DNA of 64,000 bases from NCBI GenBank assembly GCA_024336345.1, contig JANFOG010000002.1, positions 2,108,001 through 2,172,000 of the forward strand. Reading direction: 5' to 3'. Positions 24,626 to 35,116 of this stretch are shown here, piece by piece (the first letter of the stretch is position 1; every line of letters begins with the position of its first letter). The position numbers and the translations under genes are program-made. The stretch is from Mariannaea sp. PMI_226. Its lineage: Eukaryota; Ascomycota; Sordariomycetes; Hypocreales; Nectriaceae. Below the pieces are notes generated by a model. That model had not been told where the DNA came from. It made no database searches and saw only the letters and a list, made by a program, of their open reading frames with translations.

Positions 24626-25758
24626 GATGGGCAACTTCGATCGGTCGTTGCCGTGTGCTCGTTGAGGTTCGATGTTTCCGGGTTGAAGGTAAGAAGGCGG
24701 AGATTTCGTAGCCCTCGCTTAAGGTGGTGAATTTTCGACCCTGTGGGGACTCGAGTAGGGCAAGAACTGGTGCGCACTAATTTGCAAATAGTCACGTGCC
24801 AGACGTGATGGCGGGCTACGGAAGCAGGAATGCTATTGGCTATGAATTTCTGCACTGTGTTTTCAGTATTGAGAAGAAGAATTCAGTGCGTCAGAAGGCC
24901 TTCAGAAAGATGATTAGTTTAAAAATGGCTTAGACGCAAATAATTTCCTAGATGTAAATATATGATCACCTTCTTCAATCACGTAAACATCCCAAACAAG
25001 CTATTATCCTCAAAGCAAACACAAGATGTGCCCTATACTGTACACGATATAGTATTCATACAGTACTTATCAGCAAATACGTCGATAATATCGGCTGGGC
25101 TGGACAGTGCGCCTATTTCTTTCATCCCCTTCCTCAAATTTTCATCAGCCACTCTCTCAACTCCTCCCTGGGCATACTGCACACCTGAGCAAAAACTGGG
25201 TTTAAACTGTCACGACTCTCTACTTAGAGTTAATTGAATTTTGGTGACGATGCCCATGTTTCACGGTAAGTTGCGCTCAGGTGTCATGGAAGATGCCACT
25301 CAGGTACGAAGTGCTGAATCACCTCGTTGTCTTATGCCATCGCTCGATCAGCCTAGTCACAACGACTGATCTTGAGCCGGATGCCTGTACATTGTATGGG
25401 CACGAGACAAGACCAAATTTAGCAACGTTTTTTGAGTACGGAATCTTTAGTGTTTTTCACCAAATGAAGCCTTCCGTAATTTATCTGTTGTTACATTCTC
25501 TCAAAAATAGAACAAGTCATTATGATGTTGTATAGCAAAGACTTGACCTGGTTGTTGCCCCTTAATCCCCCCAACCCCAACTACCCGAAATCGTTGGCAA
25601 GCACTCCTCACTTGGCATTGTTTGTGTTTGATAAACTGCATTATCTTGTCGCCCACCAATCTTTAATGTTCAATCTTGAATAATCATCACTCAGCTAATA
25701 ATTGTCTCTCATTTGATACGAAGATGGTGATTAGTTATAAATTTAGCCCTTGTGGGCA
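24626..25758. other. Intergenic region upstream of RPS18
   Basis: The first 200 nt (minus strand) is the RPS18 promoter/leader. The rest is AT-richer and contains only short unsupported ORFs. Confidence 0.65.
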
Positions 25759-26836
25759 TTATTCATCCGTGGTCTCTTCAATTTCCTAGGCAGTGTTAGT
25801 TCTGGGCATGTTTGAAGAATCTTCTCAGACATCTTACCTTCTTGGGTTGCTTCAGGCGAGAAGACAGAAGTTCGGCTAAGTTTGCTCTCTCTGTTTCAAA
25901 CGCAAGGCTGGAAGCACGGAACTGGACATGCTGTACCCAGACTTGCTGCAAACCACGCAGCGTCAGGAGCTCGTCCAAGCCCAGAGCATCCGTTATTCGG
26001 GCATTTCGGTACATGAGAGGGAAAAAGCTCTTCATCAGATTAGTTCGCTCACTGAGGTGTGCCAAGGTTGACTTCGAGATGCCAAGAGTCAGCCCTTCAA
26101 GCTTCGGGCACTTGGACAACTGCTTGAACGCCAAAGCAGACTCCGGGCCGCACTAGTGGACCGAAATCTTGCGGACGTGGATCAGGAGTTGTTGGTTATG
26201 TTCAAGATGATGGCGCATCTCGCAGGAGCACCGAAAACGGACGCATTTCTTTCGAAAGAAGACGCGAAAGAACTCAGAATTCAGAGCTGGGCCAAGAGCA
26301 GATGGCAATGCCTTCATCTGGGGGGTCTGGTAGAACCATTCACTTCCTCGCTCGAGGTTTGGACAGTTGCAGGTTTTTGCGCTGGCCGGCCCGATTCCCT
26401 TGGATCGAAAAACATTGTCGATTATAAGATCAATGATGTACTCTCGGATCTCGATGGGCAGCCTCATGAGCGGGAAGCCTTCCGTGGGAGCAGGACGATC
26501 TATGATGAAACGTTTAGTCTTAGGTATAGTTGTCACGGTGTATGCTATGTACGTACCAGCGATTTCAAGAATTTCTGTACACATTTCAATCACGTCCAGA
26601 CAAGTCTTGAGTTCTTCAGGGTCTCTCTTGATCCTGTCGGCGCACTTCGAAATGGTATCAGCGATAGCAGCTCTTCGCTTAGGGCTCAGGCGAACTAAGC
26701 GGCCAAGCTCGGCTGCATCGATGCTGCCAGTCTTATATTTGTCAAGGCCTTGGAGAAGAGTCTGCATGTTCCTCGACAATCCGTATCTTGATGGCACTGC
26801 CTTGGCTTTCAGCACATACCAGGACTTGGATGACAT
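25759..26836 (-). pseudogene. Conserved hypothetical protein gene interrupted by an in-frame TAG
   Basis: Minus-strand frame from ATG 26836 encodes a protein with a central LPIEIREYIIDL segment (as at the start of fungal F-box-like/LPxEIR proteins), then FFRKKCVRFRC, CPKLEGLTLGI and DALGLDELLTLRGL. A TAG at 26155-26153 stops it after RKISVH. The same frame continues without shift for 119 codons from CGPESALAFKQL, so one base substitution, probably TGG to TAG, explains the break. A 52-nt intron (25786-25837, GTAAGA...CTAAC...CTAG) leads to a nine-codon last exon ending TAA at 25759. A second, stop-free 57-nt intron (26500-26556, GTACGT...ACTAAAC...ATAG) is likely. If translated as is, the product is a 208- or 227-residue truncated protein. 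Function unknown. Sequencing error is the main alternative. Confidence 0.7.
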
Positions 26837-28670
26837 ATTTGCGGTGGCGAGATGCTTTGTGAAGAGTTGCGATTTGGAAGCGGGAGAGAGGTGCTGCGAA
26901 GTTGGCTCTCCTCTGCTGGCGGGTAAAGCGTTGAACTGGGAGGAGAGGTTTGCAGAGCCTCAGGTTAATCGATATTCTCGGGCGAAGACCTTGTCTCTCC
27001 AGGCAGCCTTAGGTATTAGGATGATTCAGAAGCTCGTTTCGAAGTTCAGACGAACGTGTTTTAAAATGATGCAGAAGAAGGAGCAACGAGCATTTGCATC
27101 GTGCAAACAACAACAATCAGCGATACGTACCTAGGTACATTGTATCGACTAACCACACTGCAGAATATCAACTAGAATACCTACTGTGCCGTCCATCTTC
27201 AATTACTTTAATACACGTATAGAACTTGCTAAAATTTGTATATCTGAGTAGTAAGAGCCTATTTAAAGCCAATAAAAGACTACAGAGATATGCGTGCACA
27301 TATCTATCTTTGCATGGGAGGTAGCCGTTAGTATCGGGCTCACGATCTACATCGTGTGATGACAGTAAGATATAAAGGTAGCGGGCGAACTTGCGCCCAA
27401 CTGAATATGATACTTTCTTGGCGTTTATTTGAAAAGCTCTTTGTAGAATCTCAGTTGAATGCCATGCCCGTTTGAAAGGCCAGGTTGTGAACGAAATACG
27501 ACATAACTAGCACTCGTAAGTGCAGTCTTATCGAGGTTCCATCTGCAATCGCCTGCCAAATTCCGGAGAACAAACACCATACATTTTTCCACCCAGAAGA
27601 CTGCCTCAAAAGATTAGTTAGCCGTTCTACGTAAATGTGAGCAGTTGCCAATTGGCATGCGATAATGTGATCTAGAGCTATCATCTCAGCTTCACATCAT
27701 AGTCCGTTCTTTTTAGTGAGGAAAAATCGATCCAGTGTCACAAGCAAATCGGAAAGTTGAAAGTATAAGAAGTTCTTTAAATTGAATTGATTGTAACGCC
27801 ATCTTGGGGACCATGCCAGCCTTATGTGGTATGTCCATGCCGTATCCTCCCGCCTATATCGCTAACTAGATCTTCTATAAAAAAATAAAAAATAAAAGTG
27901 CCAGCCCGGTTCTAGTTTCGTGAAAACCGTTGCATGATTCACATACAAATTAGTGTGTAATGTCTGATTCTATCTTCGCTCAAGATGAGATAGTGTGTTT
28001 CATAGTCCATGGTGAGGAGTTCGCGACCTATGCGCTCTGCTTTTGCGGTCGGAGTCATGATGAAAAAAGTGTACTATGCGTCGTACATGCGTGAGTATGA
28101 GGAGTTGTAATAAAGTGTGTTTGCCGTGTGTGGTATTGTTTGAAAAATTCAGGTAGAATTATTAATGGCTTCATCCTCCTGCGAGTCGTGTCTCGGCACT
28201 TCCTTTCCCGACGTCGCTTGATTCGTCTGTTGTGTTGTTGTCATTGTGGTATTGGACAAACCCCTTGTTGTATCCCGGCCATTACCGAGATGGTACCGAT
28301 CTGAGAAAATGGGGGTAACACGTCCAAATGGACGGGTATGAGGTCGGGTAACACCCGCGGCGAGGCCACAGGAGAATTTTTCTCGAGAGGGTGTGCGAGC
28401 CAAGTGGTTGGTGGTCTCATGGTTCGGTGATTGGCGATTGTGGCAAAAAGGTGCTGAGAGAGTGGCCAGCGCTGGCGCTGGTACGCGCGGGTGCATTTTC
28501 CCGGGGGGGATGGGGGAAGGGGAGGAAGGGTGGAAGGGTGGAAGGGGGGGCGGGCGGTAAAGATTCTAGGCGCTGTCTCGGCTCTGGGTCCTACTTCCCA
28601 CTATCGAGATCGGCATGTCCGTTTTGGGGACTAGCGACCACCTTCCCTTTCCGTAACTGGCTGCGAATAA
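26837..28670. other. Intergenic region
   Basis: No convincing gene. Reading frames antisense to the pseudogene extend into it (to 27134) but look like shadows. A strongly G-rich tract lies at its right end (separate entry). Confidence 0.6.
28499..28557 (+). other. G-quadruplex-like G-rich tract
   Basis: At least seven runs of three or more G within about 60 nt on the plus strand, partly as GGGTGGAA repeats. It lies about 115 nt beyond the stop of the Ser-rich gene (which runs on the minus strand), so it would be C-rich in that transcript. Fold potential is inferred from run pattern only. Confidence 0.65.
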
Positions 28671-29111
28671 CTAAGAGTCTGGAGAGGTCGAGGAGCCGTC
28701 GCTGTCACCGCTCAGATCGTAATTGGCCAGGCTGGGCGTTCGTGTACAGCAGGGGCTGATGCCGATGAAGTCGAAGTCCTGTACCTGACCCGGCTGTGAT
28801 GCACCAAAAGTCCAGGTGAATTGTGAGAGCATCTCCTGGTGACGAAGGTTCTGCTCGGTCAGGGGCCTCTCGCTGGGATGGACGATGCGCTTCTTGGCGG
28901 TTTTCTTGGGTTTGCGTTCCTTGGCCGGCTCCTTCTCCTTGTTGGATCCCCACGTCCACGTCCGCGTTAGGCGTGAGCCTGATGACTTGGATGACACGGA
29001 AGTCTTGCTTGATGATGTGGTGCTGTCGTTGGGGCTGCCAGCCTCGGAGTTTGATGAGTCCGAAAGATCAGACCGGCGAAGAGCACGGCGGAGTGATTCT
29101 CGAATGGTCAT
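28671..29111 (-). CDS. Small Ser-rich conserved fungal protein, function unknown
   Basis: Single-exon 146-residue protein with ATG at 29111 (MTIRESLRRALRR). A basic amphipathic N-terminus is followed by a Ser-rich stretch (residues about 15-50), a TWTWGS motif, a Lys/Arg-rich cluster (KERKPKKTAKKR, possible nuclear signal) and a conserved-looking block HPSERPLTEQNLRHQEML followed by SQFTWTFGAS. The acidic Ser-rich tail ends SPDS. The HPSERPLTEQNLRHQEML block is of a type I associate with a Pezizomycotina-only family with no assigned function. No signal peptide or membrane segment was seen. A palindromic CTTATAAG lies about 255 nt upstream. Confidence 0.7.
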   Translation of the reverse strand: MTIRESLRRALRRSDLSDSSNSEAGSPNDSTTSSSKTSVSSKSSGSRLTRTWTWGSNKEKEPAKERKPKKTAKKRIVHPSERPLTEQNLRHQEMLSQFTWTFGASQPGQVQDFDFIGISPCCTRTPSLANYDLSGDSDGSSTSPDS

Positions 29112-29362
29112 GGTTGCTGTGTGTGTTGTTCTGTGTTGGGTAGATAGGTTACTCTCTGACCTTTCAGTCACGAGGTTATCGTTCGAGCAAACGATGTGAA
29201 GAGGTTCGATGGGATGAGCTGTTGATGATGGACTCAGTTTAATAGTATCCAAGGGTGTGTTAGTTGAAAGATCAAATCCCAAAGAAGGAGAAGACGCAAA
29301 TTGGATCGAATTATGTTAATTTACAAGATCAGCCAAGAGGGAAAAGAGCAGAGGCCCCCCGG

Positions 29363-29370
29363 CTTATAAG
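29363..29370 (-). promoter_or_regulatory. TATA-like palindrome CTTATAAG
   Basis: About 255 nt upstream of the Ser-rich protein ATG, next to a C-run. Positional assignment only. Confidence 0.35.
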
Positions 29371-29577
29371 GAATATCAGCCGGAGAAAACCGCTCAGGAC
29401 ATGGTGGTTTCGGCCGGGGAACAGCGTCTAGCCCAAGCAACTGGGGCTTCCATTTCCATGGTGGCAAAGAGAGAGAAAAATTGGGATTATAGTTAGGTAC
29501 TCAGGTACTCTCTGTGTGGCAGCAGCCACCTTTCCTCGCTCCTGGAGATGCCATGTGGGAGCCTGGCCCCTCCTATT

Positions 29578-29610
29578 TCCCCCCCCCCCCCTTCCCCCCC
29601 TCCCCCCCAG
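29578..29610 (-). other. Poly-C/poly-G tract with quadruplex potential on the minus strand
   Basis: C runs of 13, 6 and 7 separated by TT and T. The minus strand, which is the sense strand of the Ser-rich gene, is therefore G-rich. It lies about 470 nt upstream of that gene's ATG. Confidence 0.7.
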
Positions 29611-31750
29611 ATCCCAGCGAACTGGGGTGATTGAGCTGGGGATGGTTGGAGAGGGCGGAGGATTCGGGCTGTTCGCGGCGTCTCACGGGCTAAAGACCCG
29701 CACAATGAAGTCAGCCATTGTATGGCGGCGAAAGAAGCCGAGTGGAGAATCCCTGTATGACAAGGGTGGGACTTTTGGGGACGCCCACGCCACCATTTGA
29801 GCCCCCAGGTTCGAAAGGGGCAGGCGAATCGTGGAATTTCGTTAGGCCGGACCAAGCACAGGGTCTGTACAGATTACTTCGTAATTCGTCCGTTTAGGTA
29901 CTGTTCTATGCTCAAAGTAATTCAAAACTCCCGTCGCCTGTAGTAAATTCATGTTAGCTCATGGCTCGCTCCCCTCGTTCCTTGTTGTCCAGAAGTCCTG
30001 AAGCCGAGGAGCTCCGAATGTTGCCTCCTCCTCTTCCTCCTCCCTCCCCCCACACCAACGTGTTGAGTTTGGACAAAATTTTGATGAGGTTTTCTTCCCA
30101 GATTAGGTCAACAAACCGACTCTGGTTGATAATGTGGTGGCGGTAAAGAGGCAGAAGGAAAAAAAAACACACAAAAAAAGAAACAGCCAAAGAAAGGGAT
30201 TAGAAATTGGGCCGCCTTAGCAGGGCGAAGCTTCCAGTAAGACTCGACTCAGCCGAAGAGCATAATGGACGAGCATCCAAGGGGATAGGTAGCTAAAAAA
30301 AAAAATCAAAATCACATAATCACTACGTGTTGGCAGTGCCGCAGCGTCTTGCATTTACAACCAGGGCCTTGTTCTGAAACCAGCAAGTACGTAGTGGTCT
30401 TCAGTGGACAAGAAATCAAGGCAGAGTCGTCACACAGCACGGCCCGGCTTGTCTCAACCTGCAACTGGGAACGCCCGCTTGCTTATCAAAATCCTCGCCT
30501 TGCAGAGAGTGAAGATCGGTCATTCATCATCAATCATCCGACGTGTTCGCCGAAGCATCCAGTGGATCAGTCCTTTAGGTACCGCCGTCCAGCGTCGCCC
30601 AATGTGTCAGGCTCTGCTCGTATCTTTGCTGGCAGCTGGATCATCGGGACCTCGGGAAGTTTCTTCACTTCTGTTTTGCATTGACAGAGCTTAAACTGCA
30701 AATTCTGAACAGACTGGCTGTAACGTGTTGCGTTGCCAAGTCTATAGGTCGGTTGGATGCAACCGTCCACCATTTCTGAGTACCTAATAATCTCCTTTCT
30801 TGCCCAGGCCAACACCTGATCGGAGTCGACGAGAAAAGCTGAGAGTTGTGTGGTATGGGGCGCCCGGTTTTCCCCTCCACAACTTCCAATTTTCGAATGG
30901 TCGGGGTCAGTCTAGAAAACGGGGTCGCCAGCATCAGGGACTCCGCCTGAGTTGAAGGCAGCGATCTGGAGAAATGATCCGTTTTGCTGATGACATTATT
31001 GTGGGTAGAAAGTACAGGGGAACCTCCGAAGCCACCATCGGCCGGGTACTCTGGTTCTTAGGGTAATTAACCAAGGCATCTAGGTACCCCACCTACCGTG
31101 CCTAAGTAGTAATTACTTGCTCTTTCATGTACTGTTTCTTCATGCAGAGCCTATCCTTGCAGGCCAGGACATGCCATGTTTCGTCATTCGTCCGCTAAAC
31201 TTCTACAGTAACACCGAGACGATTCCGTCGTCGTTCGCCGTCTTGTGCATCTTCTTGTTGAGTACTGAGCGTTCCCATTTGTTACGCAGCCGAAGCTGGG
31301 ATCAACATGAGAGCATTCGGTCCTCTTCTGAGGATCCATTAATGTGTACAACCTACTCGTTTGCAATGCCGCTCGCTCGTTGATTCAGGAGCAGCCCGGA
31401 TACCAAACACGAAGCCTCTCTCAGAACTGCAATCTGCGCCTTGCTTGGTGCAGTGCAATGCAGGGCAATGCCACCTCTGGGGACTCCCACTAAAACTCCA
31501 TCCTATTCATCCCACCTGATCCGCCTAAGCTAAGTACTTATGTGCCTTGCATTGCCTTGTTTCCTACCAGCTTAATTACTGCATGGATTGTACAAAGCCC
31601 ACCACTCCTTAATGGTGACGCCCACTACTGTAGACGCCCGACACTCTTGCATATGAATCAATCTTCTGAAAATAATTCCCTAGATAAGTATCGCCTGGGC
31701 ACCTCCCACTATCTCGTCAGGTACCATAGTCTGTTATCTTACAAGTTAAG

Positions 31751-33531
31751 TTACACGGCGATGATTTCGCTGCCATACGCTCCGGAACTGCCGACGCCCA
31801 GCCCACCCAGTGCCGTCAGGCCCCAAACCACTGCCGCCGACTCCCAATCGAGGTCGTCAGTGAGAAGCACATCGCCCTCCTCCGCCTCCGCGGCTATTTC
31901 TTCGGCTGGCGCTGGCTTATAGGAGCTGTCGTCAGGTTCCCGCTTGCTAATTTTCTGCCCTCTCCTCCTTCGCTGCCCAGGCTCATCCCCCACTCCCCCT
32001 CCCGTATTACCCATTCCGTTGGCTCCAGACATGAATGCCTGAGCATTGCCGCGTTCCTTGGATGGTGCAGTTGCAATTGACTCGTCGTCCACCTGCTTTC
32101 GGTTTGGCACGCCGGGTATTGTGCAAGCAAGAATATCTGACACATTCATCGCCCGTGTTGCCACCCAGAGACCGAAACTAAGGGCTGTGAGGATTACATC
32201 TGCACCAGCTGCTCCAACAACCGGATGGTCGCCTGCAGCTTCCAGAATTTTCCCAAATGCAGATGTAGTTCGCTCCCAGGCAGATCTCCGCTCCACATCC
32301 AGCATAAGGTAAGCGCTATGGCGGTGGTGGTGAGAATCTGGGGCGTTATGTGCCAAGGCCACCACAGACGTCCATACATGGAGTCCGAAACTGGCGACCG
32401 AAACTGCCTGGAACAGCTTTCTGAAGGTGCCATATACGTCCCCAATATCGCGATATCTGCTTCCCCAGCTAGCAGGAAGAACATACTGCACCGTTAAGGG
32501 AGCAAGAGTCAGAGCTCGGGAGGCTAGAACCATATGCTGGAAGTTGGCTTTGTTTGCTTGGGAATGGAGCACTGGGACAATCGCAAAATTGAATGCCAGA
32601 ATGATTGGAAACACGGATACATGCGGTGTCCAGTTAGCAGGCTTTCGAGGAAGTAATCCATTTCTCAGACGTGTAAGCCTGTAAGCAATTAGCATCAGTA
32701 GTCGACGGTGAGTGACCATGGGGGAGAGAAGATAGGCATACCATGAGTTTGATGATGAGCTCTTGTTGGCTGGTATTGGTACTGGAGTCAGTAGCATTGC
32801 CAAGAAAAAGAGATTCTGTGCAAATGAAAGAGATACAAGTTGCCCAAGCAGCTGATAGCACCAGAGCTGCGGGATGTTACGGCGTCGGCCTTCGATAGCA
32901 AGAAACATGCTCCATGATATCAAGCCAAGGTAGAGCTGCTGTCCCCACCAAAGTCGTCGAGTTTTCTCAGCCACAATTTCAAGAGCATCTAGGTGGACTG
33001 GTGTGTCGCTCAGCCATGGTAAAATGTGCACGTGGATTGCATTTTCGCCGTGGGGTATGATGCCCTTCTCCCCGTAAAATCTGTTCTCGTGTGAGTCCCG
33101 TGTCGGCTGAATCCGATGATGTGAGATGGATTGATGTGAGGATAAAACTGGGCGACATACCGTGCGGGTACCTCGATGCCATGACTGCTAGCCCAGACCT
33201 TGTAGGATAAAACGCCATAGTCGACGGCACCATACACAGCACGAGTTAAGCTGACCAGAGCTAGGATTGCAAAAAGCGGTATTAGACGGTTTCTTCTATG
33301 AACACGGCCACGAGTGTCTTGGGAGGGCCCCAGACTCTGATACGCGCGGCGGAGGCTCCGGCTGGCCTGTATGATCAAGTACACCGATACCAGAAAGTGG
33401 CCAGTAACAAGAACTACGGGGCCAATCCTGAGATGGGTGGGTTGAGTTAGTTTCTCGTGCATGGAATTGGTGATTTACAAACATTTGGAGCGATCATACC
33501 GAGTCTCACGCTCAAGCTGGACTGGAGCCAT
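31751..33531 (-). CDS. Polytopic integral membrane protein, function unknown
   Basis: Four exons on the minus strand: 33531-33500, 33427-33161, 33080-32742 and 32678-31751, giving 521 residues. Introns are 72 nt (GTATGA...CTCAG), 80 nt (GTATGT...AACAG) and 63 nt (GTATGC...GCTAATT...TACAG). The last is stop-free and a multiple of three, so it could be read through. The protein opens MAPVQLERETRIGPVV and has about seven or eight hydrophobic segments (e.g. VLVTGHFLVSVYLII, LIPLFAILALVSL, VFPIILAFNFAIV), a Gly-rich and basic linker (GQRRRRGQKISKR) and an acidic C-terminal region before a last hydrophobic stretch. I do not recognise the family. An alternative acceptor for the second intron at 33106 is out of phase with the strong GTATGT donor. 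The promoter is shared, divergently, with the sugar transporter. Confidence 0.72.
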
Positions 33532-35116
33532 GGCGATATGGTGGTTGTTTTTGTTGTTGTTTTGGTGAATGACGACGTGCGACGTAGTGGTTGTGCAGTA
33601 ACAACGGGTGGTAAGTTGCGACTGGTCGAGCGCCACAGCGTGGCTGATAACATGGGTATGAGAATGAGAGAACGATGGGAGAGAACGATGAGGGGCGGGT
33701 TTGGCTTTGTTCAGACGAATGTTTGCTTGTACTTTCTGGTTGATTAGGAGGAGAAATGAATAGCATAGTATAGTTGACGCACCTTGCCCTGTGAGCCTCT
33801 CTTTGGAGCTCTTGTTATGATGCCACTGTGTTCTTCGTTCTCAGTTTCTCAATCTGCTGACACCTTGCGTCTTCACATCGTGGGCCAGCGCACTTTAGTT
33901 GGTTGGGGCACAGTGTACTCGCAACGCACTCACAACGCACTCACAACAGGGTTTGCCAAGGCACCGCGACAGCAATACGGATCCATGACGCCACACGTGT
34001 GAGAAATGGATTCTAGCCTGTTGGTTTGGAGTATCGATGTTGGCTATGCTGTTTATTCTCCTGTAATCGGATAGTTTGCCTGACCCTTGTGGCTTGATAG
34101 TTTTCCGGGTGAGATAGGCTATGCAAGTCTTGACATGAAGTCGCTGGATCCCCAAGGCGGGCATATGATCTCCGCGAGGAACCATGTATATAATCAGCCA
34201 CAGCTCACTCAGAAGGGCAGCTCCCCTGGTCACTGGTTAGAACCACTAGAGATCCCAAGGCAATCTCAAGATGATACGATTATTCTCCCTTTATCGCATA
34301 ACTATTAAGATTAAACGTAGACTAGGAATGTGCAAAGTGGTATAGGGTAGACAGAGTATGACGGAGCCTGGACCATATATCGGTACCCCCCACCACTGTT
34401 GATGGTTGTAGGGCACCACAATGGATCAATGATGCCCTCGACCTGTTACAGCCAATTGTCTGTAAAGCTGTGATGAAGCCCATGACTGAGAAACCACACG
34501 AATCGAGCAAATGACACGCCATTTTTATCACCATCCAAGACCTCCGCACGCGGCGGTTTGCCAGCTGCTCAACCCTTTTGTCCAAGCGCATTCCCATTGC
34601 CCGACGATGCGACGATGCGACTCTGCTCAGAACGGGTCAGTGTCTTGGTGCCATTGAAACCAGGCACCGTGCTGATCACACACGGCGCGCCGTGGTTGGT
34701 TGCTATGACGCAACCATGAGTCGTCATGACCACCACCACTCCGCTGGTCGCAGAATCAGCCTGGCCTTTCAGCTCGTGACAAGTTATTGACGAGACCACA
34801 TGATGGCTGAGTCTTATCAGGGTTTTTTTTTTGCGACAGGCCGGCAGAACTCCTCGATATCGATTTCCCACCACAAACCCATCAGGCCCAGCGCGCTCTA
34901 CGATACTGTGCACTACCAAGGTTCGTTTGTAAGCCAGCTTACCTTGGTAAGTAGGTAGAGTGCTCTTGGGCTTTCGGGACGGAACCACTTGCTCCGGTAG
35001 TCGACCTCTCATATCACGAAAATCCTCTAGATTCTGTCGCAACATCATCGCCGAGCTCTAGACTTTGACATTCCTTCATATTTGAGGCCGCCGCGGCCTG
35101 AATATCCCCGTATACG
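33532..35116. other. Divergent promoter region between membrane protein and sucrose transporter
   Basis: A 1.6 kb spacer serving both genes. It contains a direct repeat AACGCACTCAC at 33921-33945 and ACGATGCG repeats near 34606-34618. No gene seen. Confidence 0.6.

Larger units (their letters stand above)
29112..31750. other. Intergenic region upstream of the Ser-rich gene
   Basis: Contains the promoter of the Ser-rich gene (TATA-like element, C-run tract) and the 3' flank of the membrane-protein gene. Short ORFs around 30.3-31.4 kb have no recognisable content. Confidence 0.6.

Noticed and set aside
26156..27134. Plus-strand ORFs of 180 and 255 codons
   Set aside because: Antisense shadows of the broken conserved gene, whose minus frame shows family-like motifs and good introns.
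28149..28496. 115-codon minus ORF next to the Ser-rich gene
   Set aside because: No family resemblance, and it lies in the 3' flank of that gene. Could not be supported.
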